From NCBI GenBank assembly GCA_963974675.1, contig CAXBDQ010000011.1:21080-85079 (forward strand): 64,000 nt of DNA, read 5' to 3'. Shown in pieces: positions 24,447-32,447 of this stretch (the first letter of the stretch is position 1; the number at the start of each line of letters is the position of its first letter). Source of the stretch: Porticoccus sp963974675 (GTDB lineage: Bacteria; Pseudomonadota; Gammaproteobacteria; Pseudomonadales; Porticoccaceae). A program made the translations under genes and the position numbers. A model generated the notes under the pieces. The model saw only the letters and a list, made by a program, of their open reading frames with translations, had not been told where the DNA came from and did no database searches.

Positions 24447-25006
24447 TAGACTATTCCTTCCAGATGCTCACCGGTGTGTTCACCACCAAGCCCAAAAAAG
24501 AACAGTAGATTCTTGATAATTTCTGCAACCCCTTGAAGCAGAATGGTCGCAGGCATTACCAGTAACAGGGTTTTTAGCAGATAGACCCAAGGTAATCCTT
24601 GTGCTTCTTTGGAAACCTCACTGACAGCCCAGCTGTTGGCGACATAGTCCCAGCTGAAGATCAAAATTAGGATACAGACGGGTATTAGAAACAGTAAGGC
24701 ACCTAGTGCATCGACTAATGCCTGCCCGCGAAGACTAAATTTTTGGTACAGAATATCGACCCGTACATGCCCTCCCCGTTTCAAGGTGTAGGCAGCGCCG
24801 AGCAGAAATACCACTGCATGCATATAGGTAACGGATTCTTGCAGTGCAATGGAGCCTGTTTCGAGAAAGTAGCGCATCACCACTACAGTGCACGTGATAG
24901 CCATCATTCCCAGTGTGAGCCAGGCGATAATTCGGCCCATCCACTCGGTGAAACAGTCGATTCCCCGTGCCAGTTGTTCCAGAAGATAGATAAGAGTGTG
25001 GGTCAT
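24446..25006 (-). CDS. dctQ: TRAP transporter small permease (DctQ family)
   Basis: A 186-residue, four-helix membrane protein with the DctQ layout: WMGRIIAWLTLGMMAITCTVVVMRYFLETGSIALQE, followed by KRGGHVRVDILYQKF. It pairs with DctM in the inner membrane. The start ATG at 25006 lies 155 bp from pstS on the opposite strand. The Pho box in between could in principle influence both. The last 15 residues (GEHTGEHLEGIV) are a soluble tail. Confidence 0.9.
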   Translation of the reverse strand: MTHTLIYLLEQLARGIDCFTEWMGRIIAWLTLGMMAITCTVVVMRYFLETGSIALQESVTYMHAVVFLLGAAYTLKRGGHVRVDILYQKFSLRGQALVDALGALLFLIPVCILILIFSWDYVANSWAVSEVSKEAQGLPWVYLLKTLLLVMPATILLQGVAEIIKNLLFFFGLGGEHTGEHLEGIV

Positions 25007-25089
25007 GTCAGATAGTATTTTTATTATGCATGATAAAGAAGCTGCTTATTATACGTTCAATATCGGTGGGGCACACACAGGCAGGTATC

Positions 25090-25123
25090 TTGTCATATTA
25101 CTGTCATTATCTGTGGCTAGTAT
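25090..25123 (+). promoter_or_regulatory. PhoB-dependent promoter of pstS: Pho box plus -10
   Basis: Two 11-bp direct repeats TTGTCATATTA (25090-25100) and CTGTCATTATC (25101-25111) match the PhoB consensus half-site CTGTCAT with its 4-bp spacer. A -10-like TAGTAT (25118-25123) follows at the spacing at which a Pho box replaces the -35. It lies 50 bp before the pstS start. Confidence 0.87.
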
Positions 25124-25161
25124 GGGTTCTACTGTTAAAAGACAAAGCCTTGGAGGCAAAA

Positions 25162-26289
25162 GTGAAAAACACCCATAAATTAGCAATTGCTGGCGCTGCG
25201 ATGGCGTTGACGATGGCAAGCACTACCGTATTGGCCGCTGCACGCGACTACGTCAGTGTTGTTGGATCTTCTACCGTTTATCCATTTGCTACTGTTGTGG
25301 CCGAGCGTTTCGGTAAGACCACCGGTAGCGCTACCCCAAAAATTGAGTCGACGGGCTCTGGTGGCGGCATGAAATTATTTTGTTCAGGTCTTGGTACAGG
25401 CCATCCTGATATAACAAATGCTTCGCGTCGCATGAAGCCTTCTGAATATAAATTGTGTCAGAAGAATGGTGTAACTGAGGTTATTGAAGTATTGATTGGT
25501 TACGACGGCATTGTCGTTGCTAATTCCAAAGCCAGTAAATCGATGAACTTGACTCGCAAAGATCTATTCCTTGCATTGGCTTCTCAGGTTCCCGGTGCAG
25601 ATGGCAAGTTGATTGCCAACCCGTATAACACTTGGAAAGATGTTAACCCGACACTGCCAAACACTAAAATTGAAGTGCTTGGGCCGCCCCCTACGTCTGG
25701 TACTCGTGATGCTTTTGTTGAGCTGGGCATGGAAGGTGGTGCAAAGAAATTTGCCGATTTGAAAGCACTTCGCGGTTCAGCGGATGCTAATGAAATAAAA
25801 ACATTAATGGGAAAACTTGGTATTCCTGCTAGTGTCTTCAACAAGAAAGGCAAGAAAGTATTTCAAGCCGTTGCTCACGCGATTCGTGAAGATGGTCATT
25901 ACATAGAAGCCGGTGAGAATGACAACTTGATTGTTCAGAAGCTGGAAGCTAACCCTGATGCCCTAGGCATCTTCGGTTTTTCCTTCTTGGATCAAAACAG
26001 TGATAAGGTTCAGGGCTCAACCGTTGAAGGCGTAGAGCCAGCGTTTGAAACCATTGCTAATAAGTCATACCCTATCTCTCGTCCACTGTACTTCTACGTG
26101 AAAAAAGCACATATGGGTGTTGTGCCTGGTATCGAAGGATACTTGGCCGAGTTCAGTAGCGAAAAAGCTTGGGGTGAAGAGGGTTACCTAGCTGAAAAAG
26201 GTATGATTCCGATGCCAGCGGAATTACGTGGTCAATATGCTGCTGCCATCAAGGGCAAGCAGTCAATGACAGGTGAAGAACTTAAATAG
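25162..26289 (+). CDS. pstS: Periplasmic phosphate-binding protein PstS
   Basis: A 375-residue substrate-binding protein with a cleaved signal peptide (MKNTHKLAIAGAAMALTMASTTVLAA). Phosphate-binding loops are visible as VGSSTVYPFA near the mature N-terminus and PPTSGTRDAF midway. It delivers phosphate to PstCA. Start is GTG 25162, with GGAGGC (25152-25157) upstream; the in-frame ATG at 25030 would add 44 unrelated residues and lies before the Pho box. It heads pstS-pstC-pstA-pstB-phoU and should be strongly induced in low phosphate. Confidence 0.95.
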   Translation: MKNTHKLAIAGAAMALTMASTTVLAAARDYVSVVGSSTVYPFATVVAERFGKTTGSATPKIESTGSGGGMKLFCSGLGTGHPDITNASRRMKPSEYKLCQKNGVTEVIEVLIGYDGIVVANSKASKSMNLTRKDLFLALASQVPGADGKLIANPYNTWKDVNPTLPNTKIEVLGPPPTSGTRDAFVELGMEGGAKKFADLKALRGSADANEIKTLMGKLGIPASVFNKKGKKVFQAVAHAIREDGHYIEAGENDNLIVQKLEANPDALGIFGFSFLDQNSDKVQGSTVEGVEPAFETIANKSYPISRPLYFYVKKAHMGVVPGIEGYLAEFSSEKAWGEEGYLAEKGMIPMPAELRGQYAAAIKGKQSMTGEELK

Positions 26290-26330
26290 TTCGACCAATA
26301 GCGGTATTCTCCCACTTGCCGTTATTAATT

Positions 26331-26354
26331 AGGGCCTGACATTAGTCAGGCCCT
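26331..26354 (+). other. Perfect stem-loop between pstS and pstC (attenuator or mRNA stabiliser)
   Basis: AGGGCCTGAC and GTCAGGCCCT form a perfect 10-bp GC-rich stem around loop ATTA, 41 bp after the pstS stop. No T-run follows. Such hairpins after binding-protein genes commonly protect or prematurely end the transcript so the binding protein is made in excess over the permease. That role is inferred. Confidence 0.7.
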
Positions 26355-26477
26355 CCCTGTCTCTGGGTCTTAAGGTTTTAGGGGTAAAGTTTTAAGTATC
26401 TCAGTATCAATGTCGGGTTCTTGAAATTTTTAGTGTTAGACGTGTTGGGTAACAAAAAATAGGTTAGTGAAACAGTA

Positions 26478-27866
26478 ATGCAGACAACCAACTTGTTAAT
26501 TGTTCTTCTTGGGCTCAGTGCGATTGCTTTCTATCTGGCACGAGGGCGTTCGGTGACGCTCGCTCAGCCACTTGGCGGTATTCGCCACCTTCATTCGCTG
26601 CCTTTTTTCTATGGTATGCGCGCGGCTATTTGGTGTGCATTGCCCTCTTTAGCGTTGCTTGTGGCGTGGCTTTTATTTGATGAGCATATTATCAGTACGC
26701 TGCTCCTTGGTGGGCTGCCGGAAGGGCAACGGCCGACATCAGCAGCAGAGCATAATCTACTATTAAATAGTATTGAAAATATTGCCAGCGGTGCTCTTAG
26801 TGCTGAAGCGGCTGAGCCCTCTTTGGTGGCGGCGTCAGAAGTACTGAAAAGCTTGCGCGGTACAGCGCGAAATTTAGTGACAGCCGTAGTGTTGTCCCTA
26901 GCTGTTATCGGTATGGGTTGGGGCTGGGTCAAGGTTTCACCCAAACTGCGTGCTCGTCAACAAGTGGAGCGTGTGTTTAAGGGGCTATTACTGGCCTGTG
27001 CTTGTGTGGCGATTTTTACCACACTCGGCATTTTGCTCTCGGTACTGTTTGAATCCTTTCGGTTTTTCCAGGCAGTACCTGCCTCTGAGTTTTTGTTTGG
27101 CACGGAATGGAGCCCGCAAATGGCCATCCGTAGCGATCAGGTAGGTTCATCAGGTAGTTTCGGTGCCATTCCTCTGTTTGTGGGCACCCTGCTGATTTCA
27201 TTTATTGCCATGTTGGTGGCGGTGCCTGCGGGTTTGATGTCTGCTATTTACCTCGCCGAGTACGCTGGTCCGAAAGTACGGGGTTTTGCCAAGCCAACCC
27301 TTGAAATTTTGGCAGGGATTCCGACCGTGGTGTATGGGTTTTTTGCCGCATTGACGGTTGCTCCTTTTCTTCGTAATGTCGGTGAAGGTGTGGGTCTGGA
27401 AGTTTCGTCAGAAAGCGCGTTGGCTGCGGGTTTGGTGATGGGGGTCATGATTATCCCATTTATTTCATCATTGGCTGATGATGTTATCAATGCGGTACCG
27501 CAAAGTATGCGTGATGGTTCGTTAGGCTTGGGTGCCACACGCTCGGAAACGATTAAGAAAGTTATTTTCCCCGCAGCCCTGCCGGGCATTGTCGGTGGTG
27601 TTTTACTGGCGGTTTCTCGTGCTATTGGAGAGACCATGATTGTGGTGATGGCCGCTGGTCTGGCAGCTAAATTAACGGCTAACCCCCTAGATACCGTGAC
27701 CACTGTAACGGTGCAAATTGTTACTTTATTGGTGGGTGATCAAGAATTTGATAGCCCCAAAACCCTCGCGGCCTTTGCTTTGGGCCTGATGCTGTTTGTT
27801 GTCACACTAGTGCTTAATTTTATAGCGCTGCGTGTTGTGAAGAAATACCGGGAACAATATGACTAA
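26478..27866 (+). CDS. pstC: Phosphate ABC transporter permease PstC
   Basis: A 462-residue inner-membrane permease. An N-terminal extension of about 230 residues contains extra membrane spans and a periplasmic stretch. The core permease then has the FGAIPLFVGTLLISFIAMLVAVPAGLMSAIYLAEYA and EILAGIPTVVYGF segments, and the coupling loop is LGLGATRSETIKKVIFPAALPGI. Long PstC of this kind is typical of Pseudomonas-type systems; the E. coli form is about 320 residues. It overlaps pstA by 8 nt. Confidence 0.93.
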   Translation: MQTTNLLIVLLGLSAIAFYLARGRSVTLAQPLGGIRHLHSLPFFYGMRAAIWCALPSLALLVAWLLFDEHIISTLLLGGLPEGQRPTSAAEHNLLLNSIENIASGALSAEAAEPSLVAASEVLKSLRGTARNLVTAVVLSLAVIGMGWGWVKVSPKLRARQQVERVFKGLLLACACVAIFTTLGILLSVLFESFRFFQAVPASEFLFGTEWSPQMAIRSDQVGSSGSFGAIPLFVGTLLISFIAMLVAVPAGLMSAIYLAEYAGPKVRGFAKPTLEILAGIPTVVYGFFAALTVAPFLRNVGEGVGLEVSSESALAAGLVMGVMIIPFISSLADDVINAVPQSMRDGSLGLGATRSETIKKVIFPAALPGIVGGVLLAVSRAIGETMIVVMAAGLAAKLTANPLDTVTTVTVQIVTLLVGDQEFDSPKTLAAFALGLMLFVVTLVLNFIALRVVKKYREQYD

Positions 27867-29148
27867 TTTGAACCGAACTGCTCGCGAAGAGCAGATTCAG
27901 CGCGGCCTGGCAAAGCGTTACCGAGCAGAGAAGCGTTTTCAGCTCTACGGTGCTATGGCGATTATTTTTGGTCTGATGTGTGTGGCGTTGCTGTTTACTG
28001 ACATTATTAGTAAAGGCTACAAGGCTTTTCAGCAAACCTATATTCAACTGGAGGTAACCTATGATGCTGAGGTTTTGGGTATCACGGACCTTGGTGATCC
28101 GAAGCAAGTGTCTTTGGGGGACTTCCAGGGAATAGTAAAAGCTGGGTTAAAAAACCGGTTTGCAGAGGTGGCGGGTCGTAAAGCCAAACGAGAGTTGTAT
28201 GGATTAATTAGCAATGGTGCTGGCTATACCTTGCGCGACAGGTTGGTGGCAAACCCAGCATTACTCAATAAGACGGAAACGCTGTGGTTGGTGGCCGATG
28301 ATGATATTGACACGTATTACAAATCGGTTGGCAGTGCCGACGGCGCGTTTACGGGCCGGATGAGTGAACAGCGACAGGGTTGGGTTGAACAATTGGCTCA
28401 ATCGGGTCATGTGGAAATGCGCTTAAATCGCAATTTCTTTACCCACGGTGATTCACGAGAGCCTGAGTTGGCAGGTATTCGTGGTGCGGCCATGGGGTCA
28501 TTGCTTACTCTCATTATTACTATTTCCTTATCTTTTCCTATTGGTGTTGCTGCCGCGGTTTACCTCGAAGAATTTGCCCCAAGCAACCGTTGGACGGATC
28601 TTATTGAGGTGAACATCAATAACCTCGCAGCGGTACCGTCCATCATTTTTGGTTTGTTGGGCCTGGCAATTTTTATTAACTTTTTTCATGTGCCGCGCTC
28701 CGTCCCTGTGGTCGGGGGACTGGTGCTCACGCTGATGACATTGCCGACCATTATCATTTCAAGCCGCGCTGCGATTAAGGCGGTCCCGCCATCGATTCGA
28801 GAAGCCGCCATTGGTGTTGGGGCATCACCGATGCAAGTCGTGTTGCACCATGTCTTACCACTGGCTATGCCGGGTATGTTGACGGGAGCGATTATTGGTA
28901 TGGCCCAGGCATTAGGTGAAACGGCTCCCCTGCTGATGATTGGTATGGTGGCTTTTATTGTGGACGTTCCTGGTGGTTTTACCGACCCTTCTACAGTTTT
29001 GCCGGTACAAATTTTCCTCTGGGCTGATAGCCCGGAGAGGGCCTTTGTAGAGAAAACCTCGGCAGCCATTATGGTGTTGCTGGCCTTTTTGATATTAATG
29101 AACACCTTGGCCGTCGTGCTCCGTAAGCGATTAGAGCGTCGTTGGTAG
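27859..29148 (+). CDS. pstA: Phosphate ABC transporter permease PstA
   Basis: A 429-residue permease with a first membrane span near residues 32-50, a periplasmic insert of about 150 residues, and the transport core beginning GIRGAAMGSLLTLIITISLSFPIGVAAAVYLEEFA. EAA loop: REAAIGVGASPMQVVLHHVLPLAMPGM. The large insert parallels the long PstC and suggests the two extra domains form one periplasmic unit. It overlaps the pstC stop by 8 nt (ATG at 27859), ensuring coupled translation. Confidence 0.93.
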   Translation: MTNLNRTAREEQIQRGLAKRYRAEKRFQLYGAMAIIFGLMCVALLFTDIISKGYKAFQQTYIQLEVTYDAEVLGITDLGDPKQVSLGDFQGIVKAGLKNRFAEVAGRKAKRELYGLISNGAGYTLRDRLVANPALLNKTETLWLVADDDIDTYYKSVGSADGAFTGRMSEQRQGWVEQLAQSGHVEMRLNRNFFTHGDSREPELAGIRGAAMGSLLTLIITISLSFPIGVAAAVYLEEFAPSNRWTDLIEVNINNLAAVPSIIFGLLGLAIFINFFHVPRSVPVVGGLVLTLMTLPTIIISSRAAIKAVPPSIREAAIGVGASPMQVVLHHVLPLAMPGMLTGAIIGMAQALGETAPLLMIGMVAFIVDVPGGFTDPSTVLPVQIFLWADSPERAFVEKTSAAIMVLLAFLILMNTLAVVLRKRLERRW

Positions 29149-29169
29149 TGTCAGCTTAAAAGGTGAATA

Positions 29170-30045
29170 ATGGCGAACAGAATGGTAATGAACATAGCAG
29201 TTGATATGCCCGCAGAGTTATTGCAACCAAAAGAAGGGAAAATGGAAACGACCTATCCGGAAAACAGCATTGGGGTACCACTGATAGAAAACCCAAAAAT
29301 GTCCATGCGAAATGTGGATGTTTTCTATGGTGATAAACAGGCTATCTACAACGTCAATGTGGATATTGGTAAGAATGAAGTCATTGCGATGATTGGCCCT
29401 TCGGGTTGTGGTAAATCTACCTTCCTTCGCAGTATTAATCGTATGAATGATACGGTTGAAAGCTGTCGTGTGAGCGGACAATTAACGCTGGACGGTGAAG
29501 ATATTTATTCATCGAAAATGGATCCTGTCGCCTTGCGCGCAAAGGTGGGCATGGTGTTTCAAAAACCAAATCCATTTCCCAAGACGATTTATGACAATGT
29601 GGCCTATGGCCCACGCTTGCATGGATTGGCAAGTCGTCGTGCGGAAATGGATGAAATTGTTGAACTCAGCCTCACTCGTGCGGGTTTATGGGTAGAAGTA
29701 AAAGATCGTCTTGACCAGCCGGGTACAGGGCTTTCTGGTGGCCAGCAACAGCGATTGTGTATTGCTCGTGCCATTGCTATCAGTCCGGAAGTTATCCTGA
29801 TGGATGAACCCTGTTCGGCACTTGATCCTATTGCGACAGCAAAAATTGAAGAGCTCATAGCTGAGCTGTCACAGAATTACACCATTGCCATTGTGACCCA
29901 CTCAATGCAGCAGGCGGCGCGTGTTTCCAACCGTACGGCGTATTTCCATTTAGGTCATTTGGTTGAAGTTAACGAAACAGAAAAAGTGTTTACTGCGCCG
30001 GAACATCAACTCACCGAAGCCTACATTACCGGCCGCTTTGGTTAA
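29170..30045 (+). CDS. pstB: Phosphate ABC transporter ATPase PstB
   Basis: A 291-residue ATPase with Walker A GPSGCGKST (76-84), Q-loop FQKPNPFPKTIYDN, signature LSGGQQQRL (about 190-198) and Walker B VILMDEPCSALDP. It drives phosphate import through PstCA and takes part in PhoR signalling. It has about 40 extra N-terminal residues compared with E. coli PstB; the ATG at 29170 has AGGTGA upstream, but an internal start such as Met25 is possible. It is 21 nt after pstA and 60 nt before phoU. Confidence 0.95.
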   Translation: MANRMVMNIAVDMPAELLQPKEGKMETTYPENSIGVPLIENPKMSMRNVDVFYGDKQAIYNVNVDIGKNEVIAMIGPSGCGKSTFLRSINRMNDTVESCRVSGQLTLDGEDIYSSKMDPVALRAKVGMVFQKPNPFPKTIYDNVAYGPRLHGLASRRAEMDEIVELSLTRAGLWVEVKDRLDQPGTGLSGGQQQRLCIARAIAISPEVILMDEPCSALDPIATAKIEELIAELSQNYTIAIVTHSMQQAARVSNRTAYFHLGHLVEVNETEKVFTAPEHQLTEAYITGRFG

Positions 30046-30105
30046 TCCGGGTCATTAGCAGAACTAATCGCAGAGCTAATAGTAGAGTTATACCAGGAGT
30101 ACACA

Positions 30106-30804
30106 ATGGATAAGTTACAGCTTGATAAACACATATCGAAGCAGTTTAACGATGATTTGGAAGAAATTAAAACCAGTATGCTCGAAATGGGTGGCTTGGT
30201 TGAAAAACAAGTCGGCGATGCGATTCGGGCGTTGGAGGATGCTGACAGCTCATTGGCTGAGCGAGTCATCGAGGTTGAGTCGCAGATCGATGAGATGGAA
30301 ATGGATATTGATGAAACCAGCATCACGCTGATAGCTCGTCGGCAGCCTGCGGCAAGTGATCTACGTTTAGTGATTGCGGTAACCAAAACTATACGAGACC
30401 TAGAGCGTATTGGCGATGAGGCACAGAAAATAGCCAAAATGGCCATCAAGTTATCTGAAGAGGGTAATGCGCCTCGCGGTTATATGGAAGTCCGCCATAT
30501 TGGTAACTGTGTTCGTAAGATGCTTAACGATTCACTTGATGCTTTCTCTCGATTTGATGCAGAAGCCGCTATTGCTACCATGCACGACGACAAACAAGTG
30601 GACATGGATTACAAATCGGCGGTTCGGGAAATGATCACCTATATGATGGAAGATCCTCGCAGTATTTCTCGCTCCATGAATATTCTCTGGGCGCTTAAGT
30701 CATTAGAGCGTGTGGGCGATCATGCTAAGAATATCTGTGAACAAGTCGTTTATTTGGTACAGGGCAGAGATATTCGTCATAGAAATTTAGACAAACCCTT
30801 TTAA
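30106..30804 (+). CDS. phoU: Phosphate signalling protein PhoU
   Basis: A 232-residue all-helical protein with two PhoU repeats, carrying the metal-binding E/D-rich signatures (ALEDADSSLAERVIEVESQIDEMEMDID and later RVGDHAKNICEQVVYLVQGRDIRH). It links Pst transporter state to PhoR, keeping PhoB off when phosphate is plentiful. A CAGGAG site precedes the ATG. It is the last gene of the pst operon and is followed by a strong terminator. Confidence 0.95.
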   Translation: MDKLQLDKHISKQFNDDLEEIKTSMLEMGGLVEKQVGDAIRALEDADSSLAERVIEVESQIDEMEMDIDETSITLIARRQPAASDLRLVIAVTKTIRDLERIGDEAQKIAKMAIKLSEEGNAPRGYMEVRHIGNCVRKMLNDSLDAFSRFDAEAAIATMHDDKQVDMDYKSAVREMITYMMEDPRSISRSMNILWALKSLERVGDHAKNICEQVVYLVQGRDIRHRNLDKPF

Positions 30805-30850
30805 GCGATAGGTAAAGGCTCTTTCTGAAGGAAGGAGCCCTTCCTGCATA

Positions 30851-30891
30851 AGCACAAAAAAACCGGAGAAACTTTCCGGTTTTTTTGTGCT
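30851..30891. terminator. Rho-independent terminator after phoU
   Basis: AGCACAAAAAAACCGGA (30851-30867) and TCCGGTTTTTTTGTGCT (30875-30891) form a perfect 17-bp inverted repeat with T7 in the 3' arm. A smaller GGCTC/GAGCC hairpin lies just upstream (30817-30821 with 30835-30839). Confidence 0.92.
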
Positions 30892-30948
30892 CGGTTAGCC
30901 CTTAAACTGAGTCAGATATGAATAGCTAAACATCCGGGAGTTATCTTA

Positions 30949-31596
30949 GTGAAAGAATTGTTCAAAAAGAATGTTGAGTGGGCTGATTCAGTCAAAAAAA
31001 GAAACCCTACTTTTTTTGAACAACTTTCCAAGCAGCAGGCGCCGGAGTACTTATGGATAGGTTGTTCCGATAGTCGTGTTCCGGCCAATGAAATTGTTGG
31101 TCTGATGCCTGGGGAATTATTTGTTCACCGTAATGTGGCTAATTTGGTGGTACACAGTGACCTTAATTGTCTGTCTGTGCTTCAGTATGCGGTGGAATAT
31201 CTTAAGGTGAAGCATGTGATTGTTTGTGGTCATTATGGCTGTGGCGGAGTAAGGGCATCTGTAGAAAAAAAGCGGCTGGGACTTATCGATAACTGGTTGC
31301 TCAATGTTCACGATGTGCAATACCTTCATCAGGCGTACCTTAAGGAAGGTAAAGAGACGAGTGAGGTTGTTAATCAGGTTTGTGAGCTCAATGTTACTGA
31401 GCAAGCGGTCAATGTTTGTCAGACAAATATTGTTAAAGACGCGTGGGCTCGGGGCCAGAGTCTGATGGTACACGGTTGGATTTATAGTATTGCGGATGGC
31501 GTGTTAAAAGATTTGGGGATGAATATCGCCAACCCCGAAGAGATGCGCTCCAAATACGATACGGCAGTAAAAAATATTCAAGAGCGTTATACCTAA
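30949..31596 (+). CDS. can: Beta-class carbonic anhydrase
   Basis: A 215-residue zinc enzyme interconverting CO2 and bicarbonate. The zinc ligands and dyad are visible: Cys39, Asp41 and Arg43 in CSDSR, and His95 and Cys98 in GHYGC. The opening MKELFKKNVEWADSVKKRNP and the length fit the E. coli Can type. Start is GTG 30949, with GGGAG (30936-30940) upstream; no ATG fits. A single-gene unit following the pst terminator. Confidence 0.94.
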   Translation: MKELFKKNVEWADSVKKRNPTFFEQLSKQQAPEYLWIGCSDSRVPANEIVGLMPGELFVHRNVANLVVHSDLNCLSVLQYAVEYLKVKHVIVCGHYGCGGVRASVEKKRLGLIDNWLLNVHDVQYLHQAYLKEGKETSEVVNQVCELNVTEQAVNVCQTNIVKDAWARGQSLMVHGWIYSIADGVLKDLGMNIANPEEMRSKYDTAVKNIQERYT

Positions 31597-31626
31597 CACT
31601 CGGCATATCTTCTTAAAGGCACATTC

Positions 31627-32395
31627 ATGGCAGGTTCTCAGGGAATGATTAGTCTGGTGATTAAAGAGCAAATAGCTTGGATTACGCTGGAAAATCCCTC
31701 AAAACATAATTCGCTAGCCGTGGCAGATATCGGGCTTTTCATCTCACACCTTGAGCTTGTGGGAGACTCTGCCGATATCCGGGTATTGGTAGTGACCGGT
31801 ACTGGGGATAAAACATTTTGTGCTGGAGCTTCACTTGACCAAATGTCGAGCGGAGATATGAGCGGTGAACAATTTCAGCTGCTTACTGACAGATTAGCTG
31901 ATATGTCGATACCTACTATCTGTGCATTGAACGGAAGTGTGTATGGGGGCGGCGCTGAAATTGGCATATGTTGTGATATCAGAGTGGGTGTAACAGGTAT
32001 GAAATTGCTTGTGCCTGCGGCTCGTTTTGGTCTTTGGCTATCCATTAAACGGAATAGGTCGCTACGTTCGTCGTCTAGGCGTCAGTACGGCAAAGCGGCT
32101 ACTCATTTCGGCTGAAACATTAGACGAAAAAGCTCTATTGTCATTGGGCTATTTGACCCACTTGGTTGAGGGGCATGAGTTAATTAAGACAGTAGAAAAA
32201 ATGGCTGAATCTATCAGTAAACTTGCCCCTCTTGCTGTGTCCTCTATGAAAAAAATTTGTGATCAAATAGCCGATGGTTCACTCTGTGAACAAGAGGCGT
32301 TGGCGCTCATTCAGATGTGCCAAAAATCAAATGATCTTCAGGAAGGGTTGCGCGCTGTTGCAGAAAAACGCCCACCAGTTTTTACTGGAAATTGA
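31627..32395 (+). pseudogene. Enoyl-CoA hydratase/isomerase, broken by a one-base insertion
   Basis: The crotonase fold is split between two frames. Frame one (from ATG 31627) has the oxyanion-hole sequences FCAGASLDQ and LNGSVYGGGAEIG, then stops making sense after ARFGL. Removing one T in the run at 32033-32035 joins it to the second frame, which continues GYPLNGIGRYVRRLGVSTAKRLLISAETLDEKALLSLGYLTHL to the stop at 32395. The joined protein would be 255 residues, the normal family length. Everything else is intact, so the lesion is recent or is a sequencing error. Substrate unknown. Confidence 0.85.
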
Positions 32396-32447
32396 TCATC
32401 ACTCTTAAAATTAAACCCCTACTGCGTGTTTAAAATGGAGGAGTAAA

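Noticed and set aside
27248..27703. A 151-codon antisense frame inside pstC
   Set aside because: Low-complexity, Thr/Ala/Pro-rich product typical of antisense reading of membrane genes; no independent evidence.
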